The notes: generated by a model from the sequence alone, not told the origin. A stretch of DNA of 64,000 nt from Dendrocalamus latiflorus (GCA_017311315.1 CM029669.1:6237055-6301054), one strand, 5' to 3'; shown: positions 1 through 10,246, counted from the stretch's first letter. Program-made: numbers and translations.

Positions 1-1996
1 GGCGGCCGCAAGCATGGCAAGCGCGGCAAGCCGCGCAAAGACGCCCAAGCAGGGGCGCGAGGAGGCGCCCAGGGCGGCGATGCTGGCAAGCAAAAGCCGG
101 CACGAGACGACTCTTGCCACAACTGCGGCAAGCTTGGTCATTGGGCCAAGGAGTGTCGACAGCCACGACGCGGCCAGGCCCACGTCGCGCAAGCGGAGGA
201 GGAGCAGCCAGTCCTATTCATTGCTCATGCGAGCATCGAACTACCTCCAGCGGCACCGGCCGCAGTGGCTCTCCTCCACCTTGACGAGCCAAAAGCACAC
301 GCCCTCCTCGGCGACAGTTCCGGCAATGACAAGACCGACGGGTGGTGCCTCGACACCGGCGCCACCCACCACATGATCGGGCGGCGGGAGTTCTTCTCCG
401 AGCTCGACTCAGGCGTTCGAGGCACCGTCAAGTTCGGCGATGCCTCCGCCGTGGAGATCAAGGGCGTCGGCTCTGTCGTCTTCGTCGCCAAGACTGGCGA
501 GCACCGGCTGCTCACCGGCGTCTACTACATCCCCGATCTGCGGAACTCCATCACCAGCTTGGGACAGCTGGATGAGAACGGCTCGCGTGTCGAGATCGAG
601 CACGGGGTGCTGCGGATTTGGGATCTTCGACGCCGCCTCCTTGCCAAGGTAACCAGAGGCGCAAATCGACTCTACACTCTTCACGTGCAGGTGGCACAAC
701 CCATCTGTCTCGCAGCTCGTCGGGACGACGAGGCGTGGCAGTGGCACGAGCGCTTTGGGCACCTTCACTTCGAGGCCCTGAAGCGGCTCAGTGCCACGGA
801 AATGGTGCGAGGCCTGCCGTGCCTTGACCATGTGGAGCAGCTCTGCGACGTCTGCGTGTTGACGAAGCAGAGGCGACTCCCCTTTCCCTAGCAGGCGAGT
901 TTCCGAGCCAAGGAGAGGCTCGAGCTCGTGCACGGGGACTTGTGTGGCCCGGTGACACCGGCCACACCAGGAGGACGACGCTACTTCCTGCTGCTCGTCG
1001 ACGACCTCTCCCGCTACATGTGGGTGATGGTCCTCGGCAGCAAGGGAGAGGCTGCGGACGCCATCAGGCGCACGCAGGCTGTTGCGGAGGCGGAGTGCGG
1101 CCGCAAGCTGCGCGTGCTGTGCACAGACAACGGCGGCGAATTCACGGCGGCTGAATTCGCGTCGTACTGCGCTGATGAGGGCATTCAGCGCCACTACTCC
1201 GCGCCGTACAGCCCGCAGCAGAACGGCGTCGTCGAGCGGCGCAACCAGACGGTTGTGGGGATGGCTCGGGCCCTCCTCAAGCAGAGGGGGATGCCGGCTG
1301 TCTTCTGGGGAGAGGCGGTGGTGACGGCCGTCTACATCCTCAACCGCTCGCCTACCAAGGCGCTCGACGGCAGGACGCCGTACGAGGCTTGGCATGGGCG
1401 CAAGCCGGCGGTCTCCCACTTGCGGGTCTTCGGCTCCCTCGCGTTCGCCAAGGAGCTTGGCCACATCGGTAAGCTCGACGACAGGAGCACTCCGGGAGTG
1501 TTCATCGGCTACGCGGAGGGCTCGAAGGCCTACCGCATCCTCGACCCTGACACACAGCGAGTCCGCATCTCGCGTGACGTTGTGTTCGACGAAGGGCGAG
1601 GCTGGACGTGGGACAAGGCGGTGGACGACGGTTCGACTTCGACTCTCAGGGACTTTGTTATCGACTACGTCCACTTCGAGAGAGCCGGGGGAGCTAGCAG
1701 CTCGTCTTCACCGAGCTCGTCCACCTCGACACCTTGCTCGCCACCAGCTCCGGCGAGTGCTCCACCACCTTCGGCACCGGCTACGCCCCACTCTTCACCA
1801 CCGGCTCACCACTCTCCTGCACCGGCGGCCACACCACCGGGATCGGGCCCAACAGCTTCGGTCCACGACGAGCAGCGCATGGTGGAGTTCGCTACTCCGC
1901 TATCTCACGACGAGGACCGCGTCGACGTCTACCACGACGACGAACCTCTGCGCTATCGTACCATGGACAACATCCTCGGCGAGTTGCCTGGCCCTG
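1..1996 (+). pseudogene. Outer Copia polyprotein, 5' half (gag end, protease, integrase)
   Basis: Frame 1 is open from the window start to a TAG at 889-891 and continues in the same frame to the nested insertion. It shows a CCHC zinc knuckle (CHNCGKLGHWAKEC, 115-156), the aspartic protease motif DTGATHHM (about 352-375), a GAG-pre-integrase stretch (HERFGHLH, about 748-771), and the integrase core with HGDLCGP, TDNGGEF and NGVVERRN carrying the D, D and E residues. The TAG replaces the glutamine codon found at the same place in the inner copy, so a C-to-T nonsense change probably ended function. The segment 1700-1850 is a Ser/Pro-rich linker before the reverse transcriptase. The 3' half resumes at 7754. 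Confidence 0.93.
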
Positions 1997-2407
1997 TGTT
2001 ACTCGCTGGACTCTTGCTCTTGGTGATAGCAAGATCCTTACTCTCATGGAGAGGATGACACTAGGAGATGGGGCAAGTTTTCTTGTTTATTGCTCACACA
2101 ATGCCATACCAACCTGAGGGGTTGGAGATACATATTTATAGGCTGAGAACCAGCCATGCATATGCTAAGATGCTATCCTAGATGCTGTCCTAAAGCGGTC
2201 AATATGCTGTCCTAAAGCAAAAGCAGATGCTGTCCTAAAAGCAGATGCTGTCCTAAAAGCAGATGCTGTTCTAAAGCAAAAGCAGATGCTGTCCTAAAGC
2301 AAAAGCAGATGCTGTCCTAAAGCAAAAGCAGATGCTGTCCTAAAGCAGTCAAAAAACAAAAACTAACACAGCCCCACAAAGACCACAGTACAGGGACTTA
2401 TTCATCA
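1997..2407 (-). repeat. 3' LTR of inner Copia element (411 bp)
   Basis: On the plus strand it runs from TGTTACTCGC to TTATTCATCA. Immediately outside is TTCTCCCCCTAAG, the complement of the polypurine tract that primes plus-strand synthesis. In element orientation it has a TATAAATA box and, shortly downstream, an AATAAA signal, so R is short. U3 contains a variable tandem array of GCAGATGCTGTCCTAAA units (2160-2346). Confidence 0.95.
2160..2346. repeat. Tandem array in Copia U3 (about 17-23 bp units)
   Basis: Units read GCAGATGCTGTCCTAAA followed by A or GCAAAA, about six to eight times. Equivalent arrays lie at 7520-7686 and, inverted, at 9432-9605 in the other LTRs of the same family, each with a different order of short and long units. 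They sit upstream of the LTR TATA box in element orientation, so they could act as promoter-proximal repeats. Confidence 0.88.
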
Positions 2408-2415
2408 TTCTCCCC

Positions 2416-5400
2416 CTAAGTCTTGTGCGTTGTCTTGTGGGAGGATCGAACCATCCTGATCTTGGAGCAGAGCTCAAGGAACTTGATCCTTCCAAGAGGC
2501 TTGGTGAGCAGATCCGCAAGCTGATCCGTGGTGTTGATGTAGCTTGCCTTGATGCTTCCTTCATCCAAGCAGCCTCGGATGAAATGGTACTTCACCCGGA
2601 TGTGCTTGCTCCGTTCATGAAAAACGGGGTTCTTTGCCAGGGCTAGAGCGGACTTGCTGTCCACCCTGAGCTCCACTGCTTCAGTGTCCCTGCCGAGGAG
2701 ATCACCAAGCAGTCGAGCGAGCCAGAGCGCCTGAGTCGAAGCGGTGGAAGCCGCTATGTACTCGGCCTCACAGCTAGACAGGGCCACCACCTGCTGCTTG
2801 ACTGACTGCCAGCTAACGAGGCACTTGCCGAGGAAGAAGAGAATCCCGCTTGTGCTCTTGCTGGTGTCAATGTCGCCTGCGTGGTCGCTGTCGCTGTACC
2901 CGATGAAGTGTGCCGCGCCGGGACACCTCGGGTAGTGCAAGCCGTAGTCGGAGGTGCCCGCAACATAGCGGAGGATCCTCTTTACGGCCTGCTGATGCTC
3001 CGTCGTCGGTCGCTGCATGAACCGACTGACGTAGCCGACGGCGAACGCCAAATCCGGACGCGTGTGGACGAGGTAGCGAAGGCTGCCCACGATGCGCCGG
3101 TACTGCGTCGCGTCCACCTCCGCCGTGCTGTCGCGGCTCAGCTTCAGCCTTTCCTCCATAGGAGTGTGGGCTGGGTTGCAGTCGGTGAGCCCGCCCAGCT
3201 CGACGGTGCGCTTGGCGTAGGCGGTCTGACGAAGGGAGATACCGGAGCTGTCCTGGTGGACCTCGATCCCCAGGTAGAAGGAGAGGAGCCCCAAGTCGCT
3301 CATCTGGAAGGCGGTCTTCATCTCCGCCTTGAACGCCTCGACCTCGGCCTCCTTGGAGCCGGTGATCACCAGGTCGTCGACGTAGACGCCTACCAGCAGA
3401 GCATTGCCGCCTTTGCCCCGCCGGTAGACCGCAGCCTCGTGTGCGCTCTGCTGGAACCCCATTTGCTTGAGGGTGGAGTCCAGCTTAGCGTTCCAGGCTC
3501 GTGGTGCCTGCCGCAAGCCGTAGAGGGCCTTGCGCAGGCGGAGAACCTTGCCCTCCTTGCCGGGGATGACGAATCCCGGCGGCTGACGGACGTAGACCTC
3601 CTCCTTTAAATCGCCGTTGAGGAAGGCGGACTTGACGTCCATGTGATGGACGCGCCAATCCTCCTGGGCTGCAAGTGCGAGGAGAAGACGAACGGACTCC
3701 ATGCGCGCGACGGGTGCGAAGGCGTCATCGAAGTCGACCCCCTCCTGCTGCACGAAGCCTCGTGCTACCAAGCAAGCCTTGTGCTTGACGATGGCGCCGG
3801 CTTCATCCCGCTTCAGCTTGAACACCCACTTAAGGGTGATCGCGTGGTGACCGGCAGGAAGATCCGCCAGCTCCCACGTCCGGTTCCGCTCGACGGCGTC
3901 CATCTCCTGCTTCATCGCGACATGCCACGCCGCGTCTCCCTCCGCCTCCGCGAAGGAGCGAGGCTCGCCGTCGTCGCACGCCAAGTGCAGCTCCGCCTCG
4001 AAGTCGCGCTGCGCCAGTCCAGGGATGGGCAACTCGCCGAGGATGTTGTCCATGGTACGATAGCGCAGAGGTTCGTCGTCGTGGTAGACGTCGACGCGGT
4101 CCTCGTCGTGAGATAGCGGAGTAGCGAACTCCACCATGCGCTGCTCGTCGTGGACCGAAGCTGTTGGGGCCGATCCCGGTGGTGTGGCCGCCGGTGCAGG
4201 AGAGTGGTGAGCCGGTGGTGAAGAGTGGGGCGTAGCCGGTGCCGAAGGTGGTGGAGCACTCGCCGGAGCTGGTGGTGAGCAAGGTGTCGAGGTGGACGAG
4301 CTCGGTGAAGACGAGCTGCTAGCTCCCCCGGCTCTCTCGAAGTGGACGTAGTCGATAACAAAGTCCCTGAGAGTCGAAGTCGAACCGTCGTCCACCGCCT
4401 TGTCCCACGTCCAGCCTCGCCCTTCGTCGAACACAACGTCACGCGAGATGCGTACTCGCTGTGTGTCAGGGTCGAGGATGCGGTAGGCCTTCGAGCCCTC
4501 CGCGTAGCCGATGAACACTCCCGGAGTGCTCCTGTCGTCGAGCTTACCAATGTGGCCAAGCTCCTTGGCGAACGCGAGGGAGCCGAAGACCCGCAAGTGG
4601 GAGACCGCCGGCTTGCGCCCATGCCAAGCCTCGTACGGCGTCCTGCCGTCGAGCGCCTTGGTAGGCGAGCGGTTGAGGATGTAGACGGCCGTCACCACCG
4701 CCTCTCCCCAGAAGACAGCCGGCATCCCCCTCTGCTTGCGGAGGGCCCGAGCCATCCCCACAACCGTCTGGTTGCGCCGCTCGACGACGCCGTTCTGCTG
4801 CGGGCTGTACGGCGCGGAGTAGTGGCGCTGAATGCCCTCATCAGCGCAGTACGACGCGAATTCAGCCGCCGTGAATTCGCCGCCGTTGTCTGTGCGCAGC
4901 ACGCGCAGCTTGCGGCCGCACTCCGCCTCCGCAACAGCCTGCGTGCGCCTGATGGCGTCCGCAGCCTCTCCCTTGCTGCCGAGGACCATCACCCACATGT
5001 AGCGGGAGAGGTCGTCAACGAGCAGCAGGAAGTAGCGTCGTCCTCCTGGTGTGGCCGGTGTCACCGGGCCACACAAGTCCCCGTGCACGAGCTCGAGCCT
5101 CTCCTTGGCTCGGAAACTCGCCTGCTGGGGAAAGGGGAGTCGCCTCTGCTTCGTCAACACGCAGACGTCGCAGAGCTGCTCCACATGGTCAAGGCACGGC
5201 AGGCCTCGCACCATTTCCGTGGCACTGAGCCGCTTCAGGGCCTCGAAGTGAAGGTGCCCAAAGCGCTCGTGCCACTGCCACGCCTCGTCGTCCCGACGAG
5301 CTGCGAGACAGATGGGTTGTGCCACCTGCACGTGAAGAGTGTAGAGTCGATTTGCGCCTCTGGTTACCTTGGCAAGGAGGCGGCGTCGAAGATCCCAAAT

Positions 5401-6024
5401 CCGCAGCACCCCGTGCTCGATCTCGACACGCGAGCCGTTCTCATCCAGCTGTCCCAAGCTGATGATGGAGTTCCGCAGATCGGGGATGTAGTAGACGCCG
5501 GTGAGCAGCCGGTGCTCGCCAGTCTTGGCGACGAAGACGACAGAGCCGACGCCCTTGATCTCCACGGCGGAGGCATCGCCGAACTTGACGGTGCCTTGAA
5601 CGCCTGAGTCGAGCTCGGAGAAGAACTCCCGCCGCCCGGTCATGTGGTGGGTGGCGCCGGTGTCGAGGCACCACCCGTCGGTCTTGTCATTGCCGGAACT
5701 GTCGCCGAGGAGGGCGTGTGCTTTTGGCTCGTCAAGGTGGAGGAGAGCCACTGCGGCCGGTGCCGCTGGAGGTAGTTCGATGCTCGCATGAGCAATGAAC
5801 AGGACCGGCTGCTCCTCCGCTTGCGCGACGTGGGCCTGGCCGCGTCGTGGCTGTCGACACTCCTTGGCCCAGTGACCAAGCTTGCCGCAGTTGTGGCAAG
5901 AGTCGTCTCGTGCCGGCTTTTGCTTGCCAGCATCGCCGCCCTGGGGGCCTTTGCGCGGCTTGCCGCGCTTGCCACTCTTGCGGCCGCCTGTCGTGGAAGA
6001 AGGCTCCCCCTTCTTCTTGTCACC
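2416..6024 (-). CDS. Inner Copia gag zinc knuckle plus complete pol
   Basis: Open in the gag frame directly after the TAA at 6027-6025; the first ATG giving a long product is at 5751 (1111 residues). In order: the CCHC knuckle of gag; protease DTGATHHM; GAG-pre-integrase; integrase with HGDLCGP, TDNGGEF and NGVVERRN; a Ser/Pro-rich linker; reverse transcriptase with YVDDLVI; and RNase H with SDSDHAG and SCEAEYIA. All catalytic signatures are present. Lengths fit an intact Copia polyprotein (about 1.3-1.5 thousand residues with gag). Translation would need either stop readthrough at 6027 or internal initiation. Ends at TAG just before the polypurine tract. Confidence 0.93.
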   Translation of the reverse strand, partial: GDKKKGEPSSTTGGRKSGKRGKPRKGPQGGDAGKQKPARDDSCHNCGKLGHWAKECRQPRRGQAHVAQAEEQPVLFIAHASIELPPAAPAAVALLHLDEPKAHALLGDSSGNDKTDGWCLDTGATHHMTGRREFFSELDSGVQGTVKFGDASAVEIKGVGSVVFVAKTGEHRLLTGVYYIPDLRNSIISLGQLDENGSRVEIEHGVLRIWDLRRRLLAKVTRGANRLYTLHVQVAQPICLAARRDDEAWQWHERFGHLHFEALKRLSATEMVRGLPCLDHVEQLCDVCVLTKQRRLPFPQQASFRAKERLELVHGDLCGPVTPATPGGRRYFLLLVDDLSRYMWVMVLGSKGEAADAIRRTQAVAEAECGRKLRVLRTDNGGEFTAAEFASYCADEGIQRHYSAPYSPQQNGVVERRNQTVVGMARALRKQRGMPAVFWGEAVVTAVYILNRSPTKALDGRTPYEAWHGRKPAVSHLRVFGSLAFAKELGHIGKLDDRSTPGVFIGYAEGSKAYRILDPDTQRVRISRDVVFDEGRGWTWDKAVDDGSTSTLRDFVIDYVHFERAGGASSSSSPSSSTSTPCSPPAPASAPPPSAPATPHSSPPAHHSPAPAATPPGSAPTASVHDEQRMVEFATPLSHDEDRVDVYHDDEPLRYRTMDNILGELPIPGLAQRDFEAELHLACDDGEPRSFAEAEGDAAWHVAMKQEMDAVERNRTWELADLPAGHHAITLKWVFKLKRDEAGAIVKHKACLVARGFVQQEGVDFDDAFAPVARMESVRLLLALAAQEDWRVHHMDVKSAFLNGDLKEEVYVRQPPGFVIPGKEGKVLRLRKALYGLRQAPRAWNAKLDSTLKQMGFQQSAHEAAVYRRGKGGNALLVGVYVDDLVITGSKEAEVEAFKAEMKTAFQMSDLGLLSFYLGIEVHQDSSGISLRQTAYAKRTVELGGLTDCNPAHTPMEERLKLSRDSTAEVDATQYRRIVGSLRYLVHTRPDLAFAVGYVSRFMQRPTTEHQQAVKRILRYVAGTSDYGLHYPRCPGAAHFIGYSDSDHAGDIDTSKSTSGILFFLGKCLVSWQSVKQQVVALSSCEAEYIAASTASTQALWLARLLGDLLGRDTEAVELRVDSKSALALAKNPVFHERSKHIRVKYHFIRGCLDEGSIKASYINTTDQLADLLTKPLGRIKFLELCSKIRMVRSSHKTTHKT

Positions 6025-7155
6025 TTAGCCGGCTTCCCACTGCTCCCGAGTGAGGAGCTTCCCGCCAATGGTGACGGGTCCCGAGGGGCGCTGTGGCTCA
6101 TCGCTGTCAACGACCTTGAGGCGACCCAACGCCTCCTCGATCGTCATCGTGGAGAGGTCCAGCAGAGACTCGATCGAGCGAACCATCTGCTTGTACTTCT
6201 CGGGGACGCAGCGGAAGAGCTTTTCCACAGCTCTCTCCTCGCCGTAGGTGTCGTCACCGAACTGCACCAACTTCTGCAACAGAGTGTTGAGACGGAGAGC
6301 AAAGTCATCAACGTCCTCACCTGGCTTGAAGGCTAGGTGCTCCCACTCCGTGCGTAGTGCCTGCAATGTAGACTTGCGGGCGCGGTCGCTGCCGATGCGT
6401 GCTGCAGCGATGGCGTCCCAAGCCTCTTTGGCAGTCCGCTTGTTGGTAAGCGAGAACTGCATCTCGGGCGGGACTGCGGCGATGAGAGCATCCAGCGCCC
6501 GTCGATCCTGGTCGTAGTCGACGTCGCCGTACCGGACTGCATCCCACATATGCCGCACCTGGAGCTTCACCCTCATCACCGCAGCCCACTCGACGTAGTT
6601 GGTCTTGGTGAGGGTAGGCCACCCGCCGCCGGGGCCGACGTCCCTGACGACAGCCTGGTACTCGTGGTGACCACGGTACCGTACCGGGGAGAGAGAGCCA
6701 CGTTGCCTGTGAGGGCCGCGCTCTCCGTCGACCCGTACGCCGCCGCCGTGCGTGCCTCCTCCAGGAGCGCCGCCGGCGCGTCCGCGCCTGTCTGGGCTGC
6801 CGCCGCGCTCGTGGGCGTGCGCGGCTACCCATTGCGCCGCTCGCCCTTGCGCTGCCTCCCTCTCCAGCAGCTGAGGGTCCGCGTCGGCGCCGCCATCAAC
6901 AGAGCCGGAGCTGCTGTTGCTGCCGCGCAGAGCCTTGACTTCTGCTGCTGCCGCACGCGCTGCATCTGCCGCCGCCGCTGCTTCCACCTCCGCCCTGGCT
7001 GCTGCCAGCTCCGCCGCTGCCAGCCTTGACGCCCTTTCCGCCGCCGCAGTGGTCTCTGCCGCCGCTCGCTCGCGCTGCTCTGCCGCGACGAGCTCGGCCG
7101 TCTGCTGACGCCGCATGCTCGAGGCGACCGAGCGCTGAGACTGCCCTGCGGACAT
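6025..7155 (-). CDS. Inner Copia gag, N-terminal part
   Basis: This 376-residue reading frame starts at the first ATG after the primer site. The first 130 residues are an Ala/Glu-rich, probably coiled-coil stretch, followed by an Arg/Gly-rich region. The Copia gag core follows (LTKTNYVEWAAVM and the UBN2-like helical region), forming the capsid of virus-like particles in the cytoplasm. The frame stops at TAA 6027-6025, just before the zinc knuckle. The same frame stays open on the other side through the knuckle and pol, so the stop is either a recent nonsense mutation or a gag/pol boundary. The outer copy cannot decide because its equivalent lies outside the window. Confidence 0.9.
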   Translation of the reverse strand: MSAGQSQRSVASSMRRQQTAELVAAEQRERAAAETTAAAERASRLAAAELAAARAEVEAAAAADAARAAAAEVKALRGSNSSSGSVDGGADADPQLLEREAAQGRAAQWVAAHAHERGGSPDRRGRAGGAPGGGTHGGGVRVDGERGPHRQRGSLSPVRYRGHHEYQAVVRDVGPGGGWPTLTKTNYVEWAAVMRVKLQVRHMWDAVRYGDVDYDQDRRALDALIAAVPPEMQFSLTNKRTAKEAWDAIAAARIGSDRARKSTLQALRTEWEHLAFKPGEDVDDFALRLNTLLQKLVQFGDDTYGEERAVEKLFRCVPEKYKQMVRSIESLLDLSTMTIEEALGRLKVVDSDEPQRPSGPVTIGGKLLTREQWEAG

Positions 7156-7327
7156 GGCGCGCTACTGGGGGCTGTTGCGTGGAGAGAGGGCTGCTTCTGA
7201 CGAGCTGCCGTCCGTCTCCGGAGAGGAGTGAGCGGGGACAGCCGGAGCTGCTGCTGCTACCGGCCGGGGCTGCTGCGAGGCCGGAGAAGGAGATGAGCAG
7301 GAGATGCTCAGGATACAGGATACTAAG

Positions 7328-7339
7328 GCTCTGATACCA
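7328..7339 (-). promoter_or_regulatory. Primer binding site, initiator-Met tRNA type
   Basis: The minus strand reads TGGTATCAGAGC two bases inside the 5' LTR. This is the standard plant Copia primer site complementary to the 3' end of initiator methionine tRNA, where minus-strand cDNA synthesis begins. Confidence 0.93.
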
Positions 7340-7341
7340 CT

Positions 7342-7748
7342 TGTTACTCGCTGGACTCTTGCTCTTGGTGATAGCAAGATCCTTACTCTCATGGAGAGGA
7401 TGACACTAGGAGATGGGGCAAGTTTTCTTGTTTATTGCTCACACAATGCCATACCAACCTGAGGGGTTGGAGATACATATTTATAGGCTGAGAACCAGCC
7501 AAGCATATGCTAAGATGCTATCCTAGATGCTGTCCTAAAGCGGTCAATATGCTGTCCTAAAGCAAAAGCAGATGCTGTCCTAAAAGCAGATGCTGTCCTA
7601 AAAGTAGATGCTGTCCTAAAAGCAGATGCTGTCCTAAAGCAAAAGCAGATGCTGTCCTAAAGCAAAAGCAGATGCTGTCCTAAAGCAGTCAAAAAACAAA
7701 AAACTACCACAGCCCCACAAAGACCACAGTACAGGGACTTATTCATCA
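7342..7748 (-). repeat. 5' LTR of inner Copia element (407 bp)
   Basis: It has the same boundaries as the partner LTR at 1997-2407 and is followed on the right by the CCCTG duplication. On the internal side lie a 2-bp spacer and a tRNA primer site. It differs from the 3' LTR in the number and sequence of repeat units and in a few bases (for example CCAAGC here versus CCATGC at 2154). Confidence 0.95.
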
Positions 7749-7753
7749 CCCTG

Positions 7754-9360
7754 GACTGGCGCAGCGCGACTTCGAGGCGGAGCTGCACTTGGCGTGCGAC
7801 GACGGCGAGCCTCGCTCCTTCGCTGAGGCGGAGGGAGACGCGGCGTGGCGTGTCGCGATGAAGCAGGAGATGGACGCCGTCGAGCGGAACCGGACGTGGG
7901 AGCTGGCGGATCTTCCTGCCGGTCACCACGCGATCACCCTTAAGTGGGTGTTCAAGCTGAAGCGGGATGAAGCCGGCGCCATCGTCAAGCACAAGGCTCG
8001 CTTGGTAGCACGAGGCTTCGTGCAGCAGGAGGGGGTCGACTTCGAAGACGCCTTCGCACCCGTCGCGCGCATGGAGTCCGTTCGTCTTCTCCTCGCACTT
8101 GCAGCCCAGGAGGATTGGCGCGTCCATCACATGGACGTCAAGTCCGCCTTCCTCAACGGCGATTTAAAGGAGGAGGTCTACGTCCGTCAGCCGCCGGGAT
8201 TCGTCATCCCCGGCAAGGAGGGCAAGGTTCTCCGCCTGCGCAAGGCCCTCTACGGCTTGCTGCAGGCACCACGAGCCTGGAACGCTAAGCTGGACTCCAC
8301 CCTCAAGCAAATGGGGTTCCAGCAGAGCGCACACGAGGCTGCGGTCTACCGGCGGGGCAAAGGCGGCAATGCTCTGCTGGTAGGCGTCTATGTCGACGAC
8401 CTGGTGATCACCGGCTCCAAGGAGGCCGAGGTCGAGGCGTTCAAGGCGGAGATGAAGACCGCCTTCCAGATGAGCGACTTGGGGCTCCTCTCCTTCTACC
8501 TGGGGATCGAGGTCCACCAGGACAGCTCCGGTATCTCCCTTCGTCAGACCGCCTACGCCAAACGCACCGTCGAGCTGGGCGGGCTCACCGACTGCAATCC
8601 AGCCCACACTCCTATGGAGGAAAGGCTGAAGCTGAGCCGCGACAGCACGGCGGAGGAGGTGGACGCGACGCAGTACCGGCGCATCGTGGGCAGCCTTCGC
8701 TACCTCGTCCACACGCGTCCGGATTTGGCGTTCGCCGTCGGCTACGTCAGTCGGTTCATGCAGCGACCGACGACGGAGCATCAGCAGGCCGTAAAGAGGA
8801 TCCTCCGCTATGTTGCGGGCACCTCCGACTACGGCTTGCACTACCCGAGGTGTCCCGGCGCGGCACACTTCATCGGGTACAGCGACAGCGACCACGCAGG
8901 CGACATTGACACCAGCAAGAGCACAAGCGGGATTCTCTTCTTCCTCGGCAAGTGCCTCGTTAGCTGGCAGTCAGTCAAGCAGCAGGTGGTGGCCCTGTCT
9001 AGCTGTGAGGCCGAGTACATAGCGGCTTCCACCGCTTCGACTCAGGCGCTCTGGCTCGCTCGACTGCTTGGTGATCTCCTCGGCAGGGACACTGAAGCAG
9101 TGGAGCTCAGGGTGGACAGCAAGTCCGCTCTAGCCCTGGCAAAGAACCCCGTTTTTCATGAACGGAGCAAGCACATCCGGGTGAAGTACCATTTCATCCG
9201 AGGCTACTTGGATGAAGGAAGCATCAAGGCAAGCTACATCAACACCACGGATCAGCTTGCGGATCTGCTCACCAAGCCTCTTGGAAGGATCAAGTTCCTT
9301 GAGCTCTGCTCCAAGATCAGGATGGTTCGATCCTCCCACAAGACAACGCACAAGACTTAG
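7754..9360 (+). pseudogene. Outer Copia polyprotein, 3' half (reverse transcriptase, RNase H)
   Basis: Continues the frame broken at 1996; codons rejoin exactly once the insert and one CCCTG copy are discounted. The RVT_2 domain starts around WVFKLKRDEAG (about 7945) with the catalytic YVDD box near 8390-8401. The Copia RNase H follows, with SDSDHAG and SCEAEYIA motifs (8878-9020). The frame ends at TAG 9358-9360, directly before the polypurine tract. It differs from the inner copy by few residues, including one extra Glu codon near 8655. This half has no internal stop, so the only visible lesions of the outer element are the TAG at 889 and the nested insertion. Confidence 0.94.
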
Positions 9361-9368
9361 GGGGAGAA

Positions 9369-9792
9369 TGATGAATAAGTCCCTGTACTGTGGTCTTTGT
9401 GGGGCTGTGGTAGTTTTTGTTTTTTGACTGCTTTAGGACAGCATCTGCTTTTGCTTTAGGACAGCATCTGCTTTTAGGACAGCATCTGCTTTTGCTTTAG
9501 GACAGCATCTGCTTTTAGGACAGCATCTACTTTTAGGACAGCATCTGCTTTTAGGACAGCATCTGCTTTTGCTTTAGGACAGCATATTGACCGCTTTAGG
9601 ACAGCATCTAGGATAGCATCTTAGCATATGCTTGGCTGGTTCTCAGCCTATAAATATGTATCTCCAACCCCTCAGGTTGGAATGGCATTGTGTGAGCAAT
9701 AAACAAGAAAACTTGCCCCATCTCCTAGTGTCATCCTCTCCATGAGAGTAAGGATCTTGCTATCACCAAGAGCAAGAGTCCAACGACTAACA
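9369..9792 (+). repeat. 3' LTR of outer Copia element (424 bp)
   Basis: Begins TGATGAATAAG right after the polypurine tract and ends GACTAACA. It carries the U3 tandem units, a TATAAATA box at 9649-9656 and AATAAA at 9698-9703. It is homologous, in opposite orientation, to the LTRs of the nested copy. Its last bases differ from them (CCAACGACTAACA versus CCAGCGAGTAACA), as expected for an older copy. Confidence 0.94.
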
Positions 9793-10246
9793 AATACTGC
9801 CCTCGCAATAACGAGCCATCGTATACCGCCACTACAGCCCGCGTGGCGAATCAGGTCATGCAGTATTGAGTCCAGGCCCCTCCTAAATCAGCAGTTCCCA
9901 AAACAAAAAAAAAAGTCTGCCTGAAATCACCATCCATCACCCTTCCATAACCCCGATTCCTCAAATGCTACAAAGAAAATCGACGAGCGCATCAGGATTA
10001 GATCAATACTTCTACTGCCCCTACGACCACCAGCCCCAAACACTCCTAGATCGATTGCGAGTCCACATCACGGGCCAAATGCTGCGCGTCGGATCCCCCA
10101 GCCCCAATTCAAACCCTAGATTACTCCCCCGCGCAAGATCCGCACCACCTCCACACCTAACGCCCGGAAAAACGAACCGATACCACGCGCAAGCAAAAAT
10201 GCTCAGAAAAATCACAGGAACAAGCCAGAAGGGGGGCCGCACCGAC
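9793..10246 (-). other. Probable first intron of UBP-like gene (partial)
   Basis: This stretch lies between the Copia LTR and the putative splice donor of the UBP exon. It has no supported coding region. In gene orientation it starts with GTCGGT after exon 1 and is soon interrupted by the outer Copia element, so the rest of the intron and the downstream exons must lie to the left of the window, if they survive. Confidence 0.55.

Larger units (their letters stand above)
1997..7748 (-). mobile_element. Inner Copia element nested in a member of its own family
   Basis: A complete 5.75-kb element: TG...CA LTRs at both ends, flanked by a perfect 5-bp duplication CCCTG (1992-1996 and 7749-7753). 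In its own direction (right to left) it has the 5' LTR (7748-7342), an initiator-Met tRNA binding site, gag, pol, a polypurine tract and the 3' LTR (2407-1997). The proteins are nearly identical to those of the interrupted outer element, so this is a same-family insertion. The two LTRs differ by a few substitutions and by repeat-unit variation, consistent with a fairly recent event. Confidence 0.96.
1..9792 (+). mobile_element. Outer Copia LTR retrotransposon, 5' part outside window
   Basis: A Ty1/Copia element read on the plus strand. The window opens inside gag; protease, integrase, reverse transcriptase and RNase H follow in Copia order, then a purine-rich tract (GGGGGAGAA, 9360-9368) and a 424-bp 3' LTR. 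The element is interrupted at 1996 by a second copy of its own family (1997-7748). Removing that insert and one copy of the CCCTG target duplication brings the two coding halves back into the same frame, so the insertion hit a nearly open element. The 5' LTR and the left target duplication are not visible; AATAC at 9793-9797 is the candidate right duplication. The element lies antisense within what appears to be the first intron of a UBP gene. Confidence 0.95.

Noticed and set aside
409..1674. 421-residue open frame antisense to the Copia integrase; near-identical one at 4342-5607
   Set aside because: GC-rich shadow of the real pol frame. It recurs only because both copies belong to one family, has no recognisable domain, and its residues mirror the sense codons.
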